Shown one piece after another: positions 13,686-21,994 of a stretch of 36,607 nt of DNA. The stretch covers positions 108,218-144,824 of the forward strand of contig NZ_KZ679058.1 of assembly GCF_003024195.1 (NCBI RefSeq), given 5' to 3'. The position numbers were made by a program, and so were the translations under genes. This DNA comes from Streptomyces dioscori (lineage in GTDB: Bacteria > Actinomycetota > Actinomycetes > Streptomycetales > Streptomycetaceae). The notes beneath the pieces are model-generated. The model saw nothing but the letters and a program-made list of their open reading frames with translations. It did no database searches and was not told the DNA's origin. Position 1 is the stretch's first letter, and each line of letters starts with the position of its first letter.

Positions 13686-15509
13686 GTGTCTGCGGGGGAG
13701 AACCAGCAGCCGGGGGAGCAGGCCCGGCCCGGGGAGAGCGAACAGCCGGACGGGACCGGACGGCTCCTGGCCGGCCGCTACCGTGTCGTGGCCCAACTGG
13801 GCCGCGGCGGTATGGGCGTGGTCTGGCGGGCCCACGACGAGGTGCTCGGCCGCGAGGTGGCCGTCAAGGAACTGCGCACCTACACGGACGCGGACGCACC
13901 CGAACTCGCCGGCCTGGGGCTGCGGATGCAGCGCGAGGCCCGCGCGGCGGCCCGGGTGCGCCACCCCGGCGTGATCGCCGTGCACGACGTGGCGGAGATC
14001 GACGGCCGCCCGCTGATCGTCATGGAGCTGGTGGACGGGCCGTCCCTGGACGACGTCCTGCGCGAGCGCGGCACGATCGGCGCCCGCGAGGCCGCCGGGA
14101 TCGGCGCGAAGGTCATGGACGCGCTCGCCGCGGCCCACCGGGCGGGAGTCCTGCACCGCGACGTGAAACCGGGCAACATCCTGCTCGACCGCTCGGGCCG
14201 GGTCGTCCTCACGGACTTCGGCATCGCCACGATGGAGGACCCCGGCGACGGCTCCACCACGCATCTCACCCGCAGCGGCGAACTGGTCGGCTCCCTGGAC
14301 TACCTGGCACCGGAACGGGCCCAGGGGTACGAGCCGGGCCCCGCCTCCGACATCTGGGCGCTCGGCGCCACGCTCTACGCGGCCGTCGAGGGCTCCTCAC
14401 CCTTCCGCCGCACGTCCACGTGGTCCACGCTCACGGCGATCGTCGTCGAACCGCTGCCCGAGCCGCGACAGGCCGGACCGCTGGGCCCCGTCCTGCGACA
14501 ACTGATGCACAAGCAGCCCGAGTCCCGCCCGGCGGCGGGCCGCGCGAGTGAGCTGCTGGAAGCGGTGGCGGCGGGGACCGACGAGGACTCGACCGGCCAG
14601 GATCCGGTGGACCAGGGCCCGGGCGGCCAGGACTCGGCGACCCGCGGCCTGAGGGCGCCCGCGCCCCCGGCACGGGAGGCGACTGAGCGGAGCGTACCGG
14701 TGATACCCCCGGGGTTCGGGCCGCCGCAGCCGATGCCTCAGCCACAGCAGATGCCGCAGTCGGCCACTCCGGCCGCGCAGGCGAGTCCGGCCACCCCGGT
14801 TGCGCCCGACTCCGCCGTGCCGGCCGCGCCCGCCGCCTCCCGCCGTCGCGGACGGGGCCGCGTCCTGCTCGTCGGCGCGGCCGTCGCCGTGGTGCTGGCC
14901 TCGACCGGGGTCATCGTCGCCCAGCTGACGGGCTCCGACGGATCCGGGTCGGCCGCCCGGACCGGGTCCTCCCGGGACGCGGACGGCACCGCCGCCTCCC
15001 CGGGCGCCACCCGCGGCACGGTCGACCTGACGGACGACAAGAAGCGCACGGAACAGGGCGACAAGAAGGAGTCGTCGCCCCCGACCGACAAGCCCGGCGC
15101 CACCGAGGACACCGACCGCACCGAGGACGCCGAACCGACGGACAAAGCATCCACTCCTTCGTCGGGAGCCACCAAGGGCGGTACCACTGGCGGGAGTTCG
15201 GGCGGCGGGGAGACCGCGAGCGCCGCACCGGTCTGCCATGCCATCGGAGGCGGCAAGTACAACTGCCAGGTCTGGAAGACCGCGGCGTCGTACACCGCCG
15301 CGGGAGCGCGGGCGGGCACCCTCAACGCCGGCACCAACTACTTCTACTGCCAGCAGGACCTGGGGCGCCGCGAGACCTCCGGGAGGTGGACGAACACCTG
15401 GTGGGCGAAGACCGACGACGACAGCGGCAACACCGGCGTCTGGGTGAGCGACGTCTACGTCCAGGGCGGCGACAACGACGCACCCGTGCCCGGACTGCCC
15501 GTCTGCTGA
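13686..15509 (+). CDS. Transmembrane Ser/Thr protein kinase (PknB-like)
   Basis: A 607-residue Hanks-type kinase. The cytosolic kinase domain (about 31-290) has the P-loop GRGGMGVV, VAVKE (ATP-binding Lys), HRDVKPGN (catalytic Asp), DFGIAT and the APER motif. A Pro/Gln/Ala-rich linker follows, then one membrane helix at about 393-414 and an extracellular Ser/Thr/Asp/Lys-rich spacer. The last about 90 residues form a compact domain with four cysteines (VCHAIGGGKYNC ... YFYCQ ... LPVC) and many aromatics, resembling an SH3-like sensor and not PASTA repeats. The GTG at 13686 has AGGAACGGGG upstream. The 3' end overlaps the neighbouring minus-strand gene by 55 bp. Confidence 0.93.
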   Translation: MSAGENQQPGEQARPGESEQPDGTGRLLAGRYRVVAQLGRGGMGVVWRAHDEVLGREVAVKELRTYTDADAPELAGLGLRMQREARAAARVRHPGVIAVHDVAEIDGRPLIVMELVDGPSLDDVLRERGTIGAREAAGIGAKVMDALAAAHRAGVLHRDVKPGNILLDRSGRVVLTDFGIATMEDPGDGSTTHLTRSGELVGSLDYLAPERAQGYEPGPASDIWALGATLYAAVEGSSPFRRTSTWSTLTAIVVEPLPEPRQAGPLGPVLRQLMHKQPESRPAAGRASELLEAVAAGTDEDSTGQDPVDQGPGGQDSATRGLRAPAPPAREATERSVPVIPPGFGPPQPMPQPQQMPQSATPAAQASPATPVAPDSAVPAAPAASRRRGRGRVLLVGAAVAVVLASTGVIVAQLTGSDGSGSAARTGSSRDADGTAASPGATRGTVDLTDDKKRTEQGDKKESSPPTDKPGATEDTDRTEDAEPTDKASTPSSGATKGGTTGGSSGGGETASAAPVCHAIGGGKYNCQVWKTAASYTAAGARAGTLNAGTNYFYCQQDLGRRETSGRWTNTWWAKTDDDSGNTGVWVSDVYVQGGDNDAPVPGLPVC

Positions 15510-16294
15510 CCTCGTACGTACTTCTCCAGGCCGGAAGCCGTAGTGCGCCCCTCCCGGGCGAACAGCCGCGTCCCCTCGGCGCAGAGCCGCAGGTCGCCGC
15601 GCGCCCGGGAGCAGAACTCCTCCGGAGTGGACCCGAACAGCTTCCTCAACTCCGTTGACCCCGCGAGGAGTTCGGTCAGCAGTTGACGCTCGCCTGGGTG
15701 CTCGCGCGGAGTCCCGGTGCCGTCGTGGAGGACACCGTGACGGTTCACATAGAGGTGGACACCGTCGAGGGGATCACCCGGCCCACCCGGATCGTCCGGC
15801 TCCGGCTCCTGCTCGACACGGAAGCCGGCCGAGGGCAGCAGCACGCGAGCGTACGCACCCGACGGCCTCGTGACTCCCTCACTCGCGTCGATCACGGCCA
15901 GCTGGGCGGGGTCCAGCCAGGTGAGGAACAGCTCGCGGATGTGCCCGGGAGCGCGAAAGGGCGAGGCGGATACGTATCCCAGGGCGCTGACGTGCGCCGA
16001 CACACCGATCTCCAGCCCGGTGACCCGGGCCTTCACCAGGGGGATCGGGGACGACAGCTCGTACTGGCGCAGCTTGTGCCGGAGCTGGGCAGGGGAGGCG
16101 TTCGAGCCGATCGCGAGGACGGGCACCCGGCCCGGGAACGTGCGCCCGGTCAGGGGCAGCAGCCGGTCCCCGTCGAGGAGCCCCGACTCGGTGGGCCAGG
16201 CGCCGGGATATACCAGGGGTTCCTCGCGCGGCGCCACGGCCAGACCGAGCGATTCGAGCGTGCGGTCGGCAGAGCTGTGCCGGGGCTCTCCCAT
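15455..16294 (-). CDS. GGCT-like fold protein (unknown function)
   Basis: A 279-residue soluble protein. VLAIGSNASPAQLRHKL (about 59-75) resembles the GSN loop that starts gamma-glutamylcyclotransferase-like (BtrG/GGCT) folds, followed by strands typical of that barrel (SALGYVSASPF, LFLTWLDPAQLAVID). The last about 70 residues are helical and lack recognisable motifs. A cyclotransferase activity is inference from one loop only. Its start is 3 bp after the LacI stop, so it is probably co-transcribed and translationally coupled with the regulator. Its 3' end overlaps the kinase 3' end by 55 bp on the opposite strand. Confidence 0.7.
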   Translation of the reverse strand: MGEPRHSSADRTLESLGLAVAPREEPLVYPGAWPTESGLLDGDRLLPLTGRTFPGRVPVLAIGSNASPAQLRHKLRQYELSSPIPLVKARVTGLEIGVSAHVSALGYVSASPFRAPGHIRELFLTWLDPAQLAVIDASEGVTRPSGAYARVLLPSAGFRVEQEPEPDDPGGPGDPLDGVHLYVNRHGVLHDGTGTPREHPGERQLLTELLAGSTELRKLFGSTPEEFCSRARGDLRLCAEGTRLFAREGRTTASGLEKYVRGQQTGSPGTGASLSPPWT

Positions 16295-16297
16295 GTA

Positions 16298-17335
16298 TCA
16301 GACGGCGGGCGGCAGTTCACCCGAGCCACGGGTGATCAGACGCGTCGGGAGTTCGATGCGCTCCGGCAGCACGAGGGAACCGTCGAGCTGGCGGAAGAGG
16401 CGGTCGGCGGCCGTACGGCCGAGCTGGGCGGCGTCCTGGGCGACGACGGTGACCCCGGGCTGGAGAAGGTCGGCGAGCTCGATGTCGTCGAAGCCGACCA
16501 GGGCGACGGGGCGGGCGCGCTCGGCGATGACGCGTACGACCGTGACCGTCACGCGGTTGTTGCCCGCGAACACCGCGGTCACGGGGGAGGAGCCCGAGAG
16601 CATGGTCTCGGCGGCCAGGCGGACCCGCTCCGGGCCGGTGACCCCCAGGGACATCCAGTCGGGCTCCACCGGAATGCCGGCGTCCTCCATCGCGGCGCGA
16701 TAGCCGCGCAGTCGCTCGGCGGCGGTGTGGATGCGGGGCATGTCGCCGATGAACCCGATCCGGCGGTGGCCGTGCGCGATGAGATGCGCGACGCCGTCGC
16801 GCGCGCCGCCGAAGCTGTCGGAGAGCACCACGTCCGCGTCGATCTGCCCGGCGGGGCGGTCCACGAACACCGTGGCGACACCCGCCTTTATCTCGGGCTC
16901 CAGATAGCGGTGGTCGTCCCCGGCCGGGATGACGACCAGCCCGTCCACGCGGCGCGCGCAGAGCGCGAGGACCAGTTCCTGCTCGCGGTCCGGGTCCTCG
17001 GCGCTGGAGCCGTTGATGAGCAGGGCGCCGTGGGCGCGGGCCACTTCCTCCACCGCCCGGCTCAGCGGGCCGTAGAACGGGTCCGCCAGGTCCTCCAGGA
17101 CCAGGCCGATGCTCGCGGTGCTGCCCTTGCGGAGCACGCGCGCGCTGTCGTTGCGCCGGAAGCCCAGCGCGTCGATGGCCTCCTGCACGCGGCGCTCGGT
17201 GTCGGGGGTGACTCCGGGCTCGCCGTTGACTACACGCGATACCGTCTTCAGGCCGACCCCGGCACGCGCGGCGACGTCCTTCATCGTCGGGCGGTTGCCG
17301 TAGCGGCTCTCGGTTCGGCGGGCGGTCTCGGCCAC
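16298..17335 (-). CDS. LacI family transcriptional regulator
   Basis: A 345-residue LacI/GalR repressor. The N-terminal helix-turn-helix reads MKDVAARAGVGLKTVSRVVNG (shown up to residue 20 here: MKDVAARAGVGLKTVSRVVN), with the hinge helix region FRRNDSARVLRKG. The effector domain (about 75-345) has SIGLVLEDLADPFYGPL, DGLVVIPAGDD and the VGFDDIELADLLQPGVT signature. The GTG at 17335 places the HTH about 18 residues from the start and has AGGACA upstream; an ATG at 17518 would add 61 residues and run through the operator. It is divergent from a ROK kinase with a GACAACGTTGTC site between, so it likely controls that gene and itself in response to a sugar. Confidence 0.92.
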   Translation of the reverse strand: MAETARRTESRYGNRPTMKDVAARAGVGLKTVSRVVNGEPGVTPDTERRVQEAIDALGFRRNDSARVLRKGSTASIGLVLEDLADPFYGPLSRAVEEVARAHGALLINGSSAEDPDREQELVLALCARRVDGLVVIPAGDDHRYLEPEIKAGVATVFVDRPAGQIDADVVLSDSFGGARDGVAHLIAHGHRRIGFIGDMPRIHTAAERLRGYRAAMEDAGIPVEPDWMSLGVTGPERVRLAAETMLSGSSPVTAVFAGNNRVTVTVVRVIAERARPVALVGFDDIELADLLQPGVTVVAQDAAQLGRTAADRLFRQLDGSLVLPERIELPTRLITRGSGELPPAV

Positions 17336-17432
17336 GATGCGCTGTCCTGTCCTGTAGTCCTGTGGGGCCGCGTCGGGCTTGACGGGCCCGATGGGCACCC
17401 GGATCGGGATGTGGCGTCGAGCATAGAGCCTG

Positions 17433-17444
17433 GACAACGTTGTC
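17433..17444. promoter_or_regulatory. LacI-family operator GACAACGTTGTC
   Basis: A perfect 12-bp palindrome with the AACGTT core of actinobacterial LacI-type operators. It lies between the LacI and ROK genes. On the minus strand it overlaps the -35/spacer of a possible promoter whose -10 is TATGCT (complement of about 17422-17427), suggesting autorepression. Confidence 0.75.
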
Positions 17445-17553
17445 AGATGCGAGAGAGACTGTCCATCGCTTTTCCGGCCCGCTCTCCCCACCGCGCGACC
17501 GGCCTGCCCTTTCCTCATGGTCCATCGGGATCCGATCGGGAGAACTGACTCTG

Positions 17554-18507
17554 ATGCACACCGACCTCGTGGCCGCGCTCGACATCGGCGGCACCAAGAT
17601 CGCCGGAGCGCTGGTGGACGGCCACGGCCGGATCCTGCTGCGCGCCCAGCGGCCGACGCCCGCGCAGGAGCACGGCGACATCGTCATCCGGGCCGTCGAG
17701 GCCGTGCTCGGCGAGCTGACCGCCTCGCCTCTGTGGAGCAGGGTCACGGCCGTCGGCATCGGCAGCGCCGGGCCCGTGGACGCCTCGGCGGGCACGGTCA
17801 GTCCGGTGAACGTGCCCGGCTGGCGCGACTTCCCCCTCGTCGAACGGGTGCGTGCCGTGACGGACGGGCTGCCCGTCGAGCTGATCGGCGACGGGGTGGC
17901 CATCACGGCGGCCGAGCACTGGCAGGGGGCGGCCCGGGGGCACGACAACGCGCTGTGCATGGTCGTCTCGACGGGCGTCGGCGGCGGGCTGGTCCTTGGC
18001 GGGAAGCTGCATCCCGGGCCCACGGGCAACTCCGGTCACATCGGCCACATCAGTGTGGACCTGGACGGCGACCTGTGTCCCTGCGGGTCCCGTGGCTGCG
18101 TCGAGCGCATCGCGAGCGGGCCGAACATCGCGCGGCGCGCCATCGAGGGCGGCTGGCAGCCGGGTCCTGAGGGCGACGCGTCCGCGGCGGCCGTGGCCGC
18201 CGCGGCCCGTGCGGGCGATCCCGTCGCGACGGCCTCCTTCGAACGGGCCGCGCAGGCGCTGGCCGCGGGCATCGCGGCGACCGCGACTCTCGTGGAGATC
18301 GACATCGCGGTGATCGGCGGGGGAGTGGGCAAGGCGGGCGAGGTGCTGTTCGCGCCACTGCGGGCCGCGCTGCGCGACTACGCGACGCTGTCGTTCGTGC
18401 AGCGGCTCACGGTGACGCCGGCGCAGATGGGCACGGACGCGGGTCTGGTCGGCGCGGCGTCGGCTGCGCTGAGCCGCCGCCCGACCAACACGGTGGTTGT
18501 CGGCTGA
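17554..18507 (+). CDS. ROK family sugar kinase
   Basis: A 317-residue ROK-family protein (glucokinase/NagK-like), phosphorylating a hexose or amino sugar with ATP. The N-terminal phosphate loop is DIGGTKIAGALV (about 9-20), the sugar site is in NVPGWRDFPL and GDGVAITAAEHW, the ATP site is STGVGGGLVLGGKL, and the ROK zinc signature is GHIGHI...CPCGSRGCVE. There is no DNA-binding domain, so it is a kinase and not a NagC-type repressor. It is divergent from a LacI regulator whose operator lies 109 bp upstream. The ATG at 17554 has GGGAG about 14 nt upstream. Confidence 0.92.
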   Translation: MHTDLVAALDIGGTKIAGALVDGHGRILLRAQRPTPAQEHGDIVIRAVEAVLGELTASPLWSRVTAVGIGSAGPVDASAGTVSPVNVPGWRDFPLVERVRAVTDGLPVELIGDGVAITAAEHWQGAARGHDNALCMVVSTGVGGGLVLGGKLHPGPTGNSGHIGHISVDLDGDLCPCGSRGCVERIASGPNIARRAIEGGWQPGPEGDASAAAVAAAARAGDPVATASFERAAQALAAGIAATATLVEIDIAVIGGGVGKAGEVLFAPLRAALRDYATLSFVQRLTVTPAQMGTDAGLVGAASAALSRRPTNTVVVG

Positions 18508-18575
18508 GCCGCCCGCTGTTCTCCGAGGACGGGGCCCTCCGGCCGACGTGACGTGCGGGCCCGGTGGGGGCTGGT

Positions 18576-18595
18576 CGCGCAGTTCCCCGCGCCCC
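18576..18595 (-). repeat. Inverted copy of the GGGGCGCGGGGAACTGCGCG element
   Basis: CGCGCAGTTCCCCGCGCCCC is the exact complement of the 20-bp core repeated downstream. With the copy at 18683-18702 it can form a 20-bp perfect stem with an 87-nt loop, perhaps acting as a terminator for the ROK gene. Confidence 0.85.
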
Positions 18596-18674
18596 TGGGG
18601 GCTGGGGGCGGGGCGCTCCGCTCGCTGGACGCGGTCCATCCACCCCGGCCCCGCACCCACGCGACGAACCCCGG

Positions 18675-19045
18675 CCCCGTAGGGGGCGCGGGGAACTGCG
18701 CGCTCAGCCACGACGGACTGGTACTCGGGTGACGGCGGTATCCGTTTGGGCCCGCGCCTGTGAGCGGTGCCGCAACCGGGCCCCGTAAGGGGCGCGGGGA
18801 ACTGCGCGGCCGGCCACGGGGGTCCGTCACCCGGGTGGCGGCGGTGTCTGTCCGGGCCCGCGCCTGTGAGCGGTGCCGCATTCGGGCTCCGTAAGGGGCG
18901 CGGGGAACTGCGCGCTCGGCCACGGGGGTCCGTCACCCGGGTGGCGGCGGTGTCTGTCCGGGCCCGCACCTGTGAGCGGTGCCGCAACCGGGCCCCGTAA
19001 GGGGCGCGGGGAACTGCGCGGCCGGCCACGACGTGCCGGTGCCCG
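18675..19045 (+). repeat. 106-bp tandem repeat array (three full copies and a partial)
   Basis: The core GGGGCGCGGGGAACTGCGCG starts at 18683, 18789, 18895 and 19001, exactly 106 bp apart, and the sequence between is also conserved (including GGGCCCGCGCCTGTGAGCGG). Copies run approximately 18675-18780, 18781-18886, 18887-18992 and a partial from 18993. From general knowledge this core recurs in intergenic regions of many Streptomyces genomes; tandem amplification of a long unit is less usual. Confidence 0.9.
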
Positions 19046-19173
19046 GGCGGTTGCCGTACCACCCGGGTCCACGGTTTGGGTGGGTTCCCGTTGAGGTACG
19101 CCCGCGCCTCCGAGGGGCCCAGGGCGCGGGAACCGTGCGGTGGGCGGGCGTCGGGCGTCTCAAGGGGGCGGCG

Positions 19174-21255
19174 TCAGCAAGTGAGTCGCGCCGCGCCCCA
19201 GTCGCCGTGGTCCGACGTGATCCCGTCACCCCCGTCCGTCACGACCAGGCGGACGACCCCCGCCCCGCTCACGTCCGCGACAAGCGCCCGCGCCGCGTCC
19301 GCGTTGGTGAGGACCCCGGTCGACGCCACCTTCGTACCGTCGGCCCAGATCTCGAACGCGACGGATCCGTCCGCGCCCTCCTCGTCGTCGACACCGACCT
19401 GCGCGCTGACGCTCTCGCAGGCTCCGCCCGCGTAGTACTCGACGGCGCTCTCCGCATGGACGCCGAGCCCGGTGGCGTACACGGCGCCGTTGACCGTGAG
19501 CGGACCGCCGTCGCCCGCCGCGCTCTCACCGTTGCTGGTGTCGCGCTCGACAGGGCCCCAGCCGTTGGTCGCCGACAACCAGGGGAGGGCGCCGAGATCC
19601 GACGTGCCGGACGGCGGCGCCACCGCGACGGTCGCCGTCAGCGGCAGCACGCTTTCGGCCCGCACCCCGCCGGGCGAGCGGTACCCGGCCTTCAGCGTCA
19701 CGTCGTACGACCCCGGAGGCGTGCCGGCAGGCGCGGTCACCGTCCATCCGGTGCGCAACGCCTTCCCCGTCGGCAGCGAGCCCGTCGTGGTCGGCGACGT
19801 GGCCCGCACCCGCCACCCCTCGGGCGCGTTCACGGAGACGGAGACGCGCCTCGCGGCGGTACGGCCCAGGCCGGTGACCGACGTCGTGAGCGAGGTCGCC
19901 CTGCCCGCCTCGGTCAACGTGTCACCCGTCACGCCGAGTTCCACGGCGGGCGGGTGCACGGCCCATCGGCCGTCGGCCGAGACGCGGACGAGGACCGTGC
20001 CGTGCGCGGGGACGGTCGCCGCGATCGTGCCGGCCGTGTTGTAGCTCCTGTGCTGCCACAGATCCCGCAGCGTGTAGGCGTCCGCCTCGGGCAGTCCGAC
20101 GGCCTGCGCGCTGGTGGCGACGCGCTGCGGGCTGCCGGTCTCGTTGAAGAGGGCGACCGCGCGGCTGCCGTCCTTCATCTCCTTGGCGACCACCCAGCGA
20201 CCGCCTTCGGAGGACAGCACCGCGCCCTGCTTGCCGAGCGGGTCCTGGTCGACCGCGATGACCTCCTTGTTGCCGATGATGTCGAAGGTCTCCTCGGACG
20301 CGGACCGCAGATCCGAGCCGATGAGCAGCGGCGCGGCCATGACCGACCACATCGAGAAGTGCGTGCGGTACTCCGTGTCCGTCATCCCGCCGTTGCCGAC
20401 CTCCAGCATGTCGGGGTCGTTCCACCGGCCGGGACCGGCGTACTGCGCGAGCGGCAGGTTCTGTTTCATGATCGAGAGCATCGAACCCCAGTTGTCACTG
20501 ATGTCCCCGGTGGTACGCCACAACTGGCCGACGTCCGCCGCCCACTCCCACGGCTTGTTCTCGCCCCACTCGCAGATGCTGTACACGATGGGGCGGCCGG
20601 TCGCCTCCGATGCGGCCGTCAGGGCGTCCCGCATGGTCGTGTAGCGCTGCTTGGCGTCCACGCCCTGGTTGTTGCAGTTGTCGTACTTCAGATAGTCGAC
20701 ACCCCAGTCGGCGAACTGCCGGGCGTCGCTGTACTCGTGGCCGAGCGCGCCCGGGAAACCCGCGTCGTTGCACGTCTTCGTCCCCGCGCTGGTGTAGATG
20801 CCGAGCTTGAGCCCTTTGGCGTGCACGTAGTCCGCGACCGCCTTGATCCCGCCGGGGAAGCGGGCCGGGTCCGGCACGAGTTCGCCGTCGGCGTCACGGG
20901 TGGGCAGGGCCCAGCAGTCGTCGAGGTTGACGTACTCGTACCCGGCGTCCTTGAGTCCCTTGTCGACGAAGATGTCCGCGATCCCCTTGACCATCGCCTC
21001 GTCGAACTCCGCACGGCAGTGCGTGGAGTTCCAGTTGTTGAAGCCCATGGGCGGGGTGGGGGCGAGGCCGTCGTCCGGGGCCGGCGAGGCCGACAACGCA
21101 GAAGTCGGTGCCGGTGCGGCCGGTGTCGCGGCGCCGGCGGTCGGGACCGGCCCGGTCGTCCCCCAGGTCCCGGTCAGGCCCAGGGAGCCGAGCAGCCCGG
21201 CGGTGAGTGCTCCGACCACTCTTCGGCGAGTTGTGCGGGTGGGAAGGTGACGCAT
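19174..21255 (-). CDS. Secreted alpha-galactosidase (GH27) with NPCBM domain
   Basis: A 693-residue glycoside hydrolase family 27 enzyme removing terminal alpha-galactose from oligosaccharides. The N-terminal signal has TTRRRVVGAL and a hydrophobic stretch (Tat-like), then a short Pro/Ala linker. The catalytic domain (about 60-340) starts TPPMGFNNWN. The nucleophile is Asp192 in YLKYDNCNN and the acid/base is in RWNDPDMLEVGNGG (Asp282). A C-terminal beta-sandwich, a NEW3-type domain (about 440-520) and a final NPCBM carbohydrate-binding domain (about 545-693, from LGALPWLSATNGWG) follow. The ATG at 21255 has GGAGGA 10 nt upstream; an upstream ATG at 21312 lacks such a site. No sugar transporter is adjacent. 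Confidence 0.95.
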   Translation of the reverse strand: MRHLPTRTTRRRVVGALTAGLLGSLGLTGTWGTTGPVPTAGAATPAAPAPTSALSASPAPDDGLAPTPPMGFNNWNSTHCRAEFDEAMVKGIADIFVDKGLKDAGYEYVNLDDCWALPTRDADGELVPDPARFPGGIKAVADYVHAKGLKLGIYTSAGTKTCNDAGFPGALGHEYSDARQFADWGVDYLKYDNCNNQGVDAKQRYTTMRDALTAASEATGRPIVYSICEWGENKPWEWAADVGQLWRTTGDISDNWGSMLSIMKQNLPLAQYAGPGRWNDPDMLEVGNGGMTDTEYRTHFSMWSVMAAPLLIGSDLRSASEETFDIIGNKEVIAVDQDPLGKQGAVLSSEGGRWVVAKEMKDGSRAVALFNETGSPQRVATSAQAVGLPEADAYTLRDLWQHRSYNTAGTIAATVPAHGTVLVRVSADGRWAVHPPAVELGVTGDTLTEAGRATSLTTSVTGLGRTAARRVSVSVNAPEGWRVRATSPTTTGSLPTGKALRTGWTVTAPAGTPPGSYDVTLKAGYRSPGGVRAESVLPLTATVAVAPPSGTSDLGALPWLSATNGWGPVERDTSNGESAAGDGGPLTVNGAVYATGLGVHAESAVEYYAGGACESVSAQVGVDDEEGADGSVAFEIWADGTKVASTGVLTNADAARALVADVSGAGVVRLVVTDGGDGITSDHGDWGAARLTC

Positions 21256-21617
21256 CGTTACGTTCCTCCGTACTCGCGAAAGGTTGGATGTCCGCATGTT
21301 CGCGTCATCCATGCGCGTTTACGGTAGGACCTGTTGCACTGTGGTGGAAGGGGAGTGGCCGCGGTTGTTCGATATCCCGTCAGAAGCCTTCACCTCGCGT
21401 GTTTGAGTGTGTGACCGGAGCCGTACGTGCGGTTGTGTTGATTTGCGCCACGGAGAGTTTCCAGGGCGGCAGGACGCCGCCCCGCTCGATATCGCCTGCG
21501 CATATCGCCTGACGGCGAGAACAGGACATCGGATGTCAGTGGACTCGGCGAAGGGCCGGGCCGCGAGGTCCGGAAACCCGACCGTGACCCCTGGGCGGGC
21601 CGGCAGTTGAGTGGGGC
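21256..21617. other. 362-bp divergent intergenic region
   Basis: It lies between the alpha-galactosidase and the small secreted protein. It contains the direct repeat ATATCGCCTG at 21489-21498 and 21502-21511 (13 bp apart), which could be a regulator site. A TACCGT on the minus strand near 21322-21327 could be a -10 for the alpha-galactosidase, but its -35 is poor. No further gene is evident. Confidence 0.5.
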
Positions 21618-21821
21618 ATGAAGAAGCGCAGCATGCTCGCCATCGCCTCCCTCGCCACCGGCTTCGTGGTGGCGGCCGTCACCCCGTCCCACTCCCTCGA
21701 CGGTGACGCCCTCAACAGCCTCAGCACGCTCGATGTCCAGGACACCCTCAGCACGGTCGACCAGACGATCGGTGAAGGCAGCCTGGCGACGGACGACACC
21801 GCGCCGGGGCAGGACGGCTGA
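21618..21821 (+). CDS. Small secreted protein (67 aa), unknown function
   Basis: A 67-residue ORF with a classical signal peptide: MKKRSMLAIA start, a hydrophobic core LATGFVVAAV, and a likely cleavage after about residue 25. The mature peptide is only about 40 residues, acidic and Asp/Ser/Thr/Leu-rich, with near-repeats SLSTLDVQDTLSTVDQTIG. It has no cysteines, so it is neither a chaplin nor a lipoprotein. The upstream GTGGGG is a modest ribosome-binding site. It ends before a strong double hairpin. I do not recognise the family. Confidence 0.65.
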   Translation: MKKRSMLAIASLATGFVVAAVTPSHSLDGDALNSLSTLDVQDTLSTVDQTIGEGSLATDDTAPGQDG

Positions 21822-21850
21822 CCGGGCCCTTCCCGCCCGATCCGCCCCGT

Positions 21851-21896
21851 CGCGACCAGAGGCCCGGCCCTTCGAAGGGCCGGGCCTCTGGTCGCG
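21851..21896. terminator. 46-bp perfect palindrome (terminator)
   Basis: A perfect inverted repeat centred on CCCTTCGAAGGG (arms of 21 bp around TCGA) with CGCGACCAGAGGCC at its outer left arm. It lies 29 bp after the small secreted protein gene and faces the permease 3' end, so it probably ends transcription from both sides. Confidence 0.88.
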
Positions 21897-21913
21897 TTCG
21901 AGCCTCGAACGCG
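21893..21913. terminator. Second hairpin overlapping the first
   Basis: CGCGTTCGAG (21893-21902), C, CTCGAACGCG (21904-21913): perfect 10-bp arms. Its left arm uses the last four bases of the 46-bp palindrome, so both structures cannot be complete in the same molecule. Confidence 0.75.
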
Positions 21914-21994
21914 CATTCATCAGGACCTGGTCACCGGACCGGGGCGACCGGCGCCGCCGCACGCTACCGGCCCGTCCCGAACCCCCTGCGGACC

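Larger units (their letters stand above)
18508..19173. other. 666-bp convergent intergenic region dominated by repeats
   Basis: It separates the ROK kinase from the convergent alpha-galactosidase. The interval contains one inverted and four direct copies of a GC-rich element and a degenerate fifth one near 19115. I see no gene; short open frames here are by-products of the repeats. Confidence 0.8.

Noticed and set aside
17336..17518. N-terminal extension of the LacI regulator from an ATG at 17518
   Set aside because: It would translate the operator region, and the family has its helix-turn-helix near the N-terminus; the GTG at 17335 fits better.
16317..18029. Long minus-strand frame across the LacI and ROK genes
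   Set aside because: The translation is low-complexity, and LacI (minus) and ROK (plus) explain the interval with full family motifs.
18675..19045. CRISPR-like regular spacing
   Set aside because: The whole 106-bp unit is repeated, not only a short repeat with unique spacers, and no cas genes are nearby.
18979..21327. 782-codon plus-strand frame opposite the alpha-galactosidase
   Set aside because: It is antisense to a protein with complete GH27 motifs and a signal peptide; its own translation has no recognisable domain.
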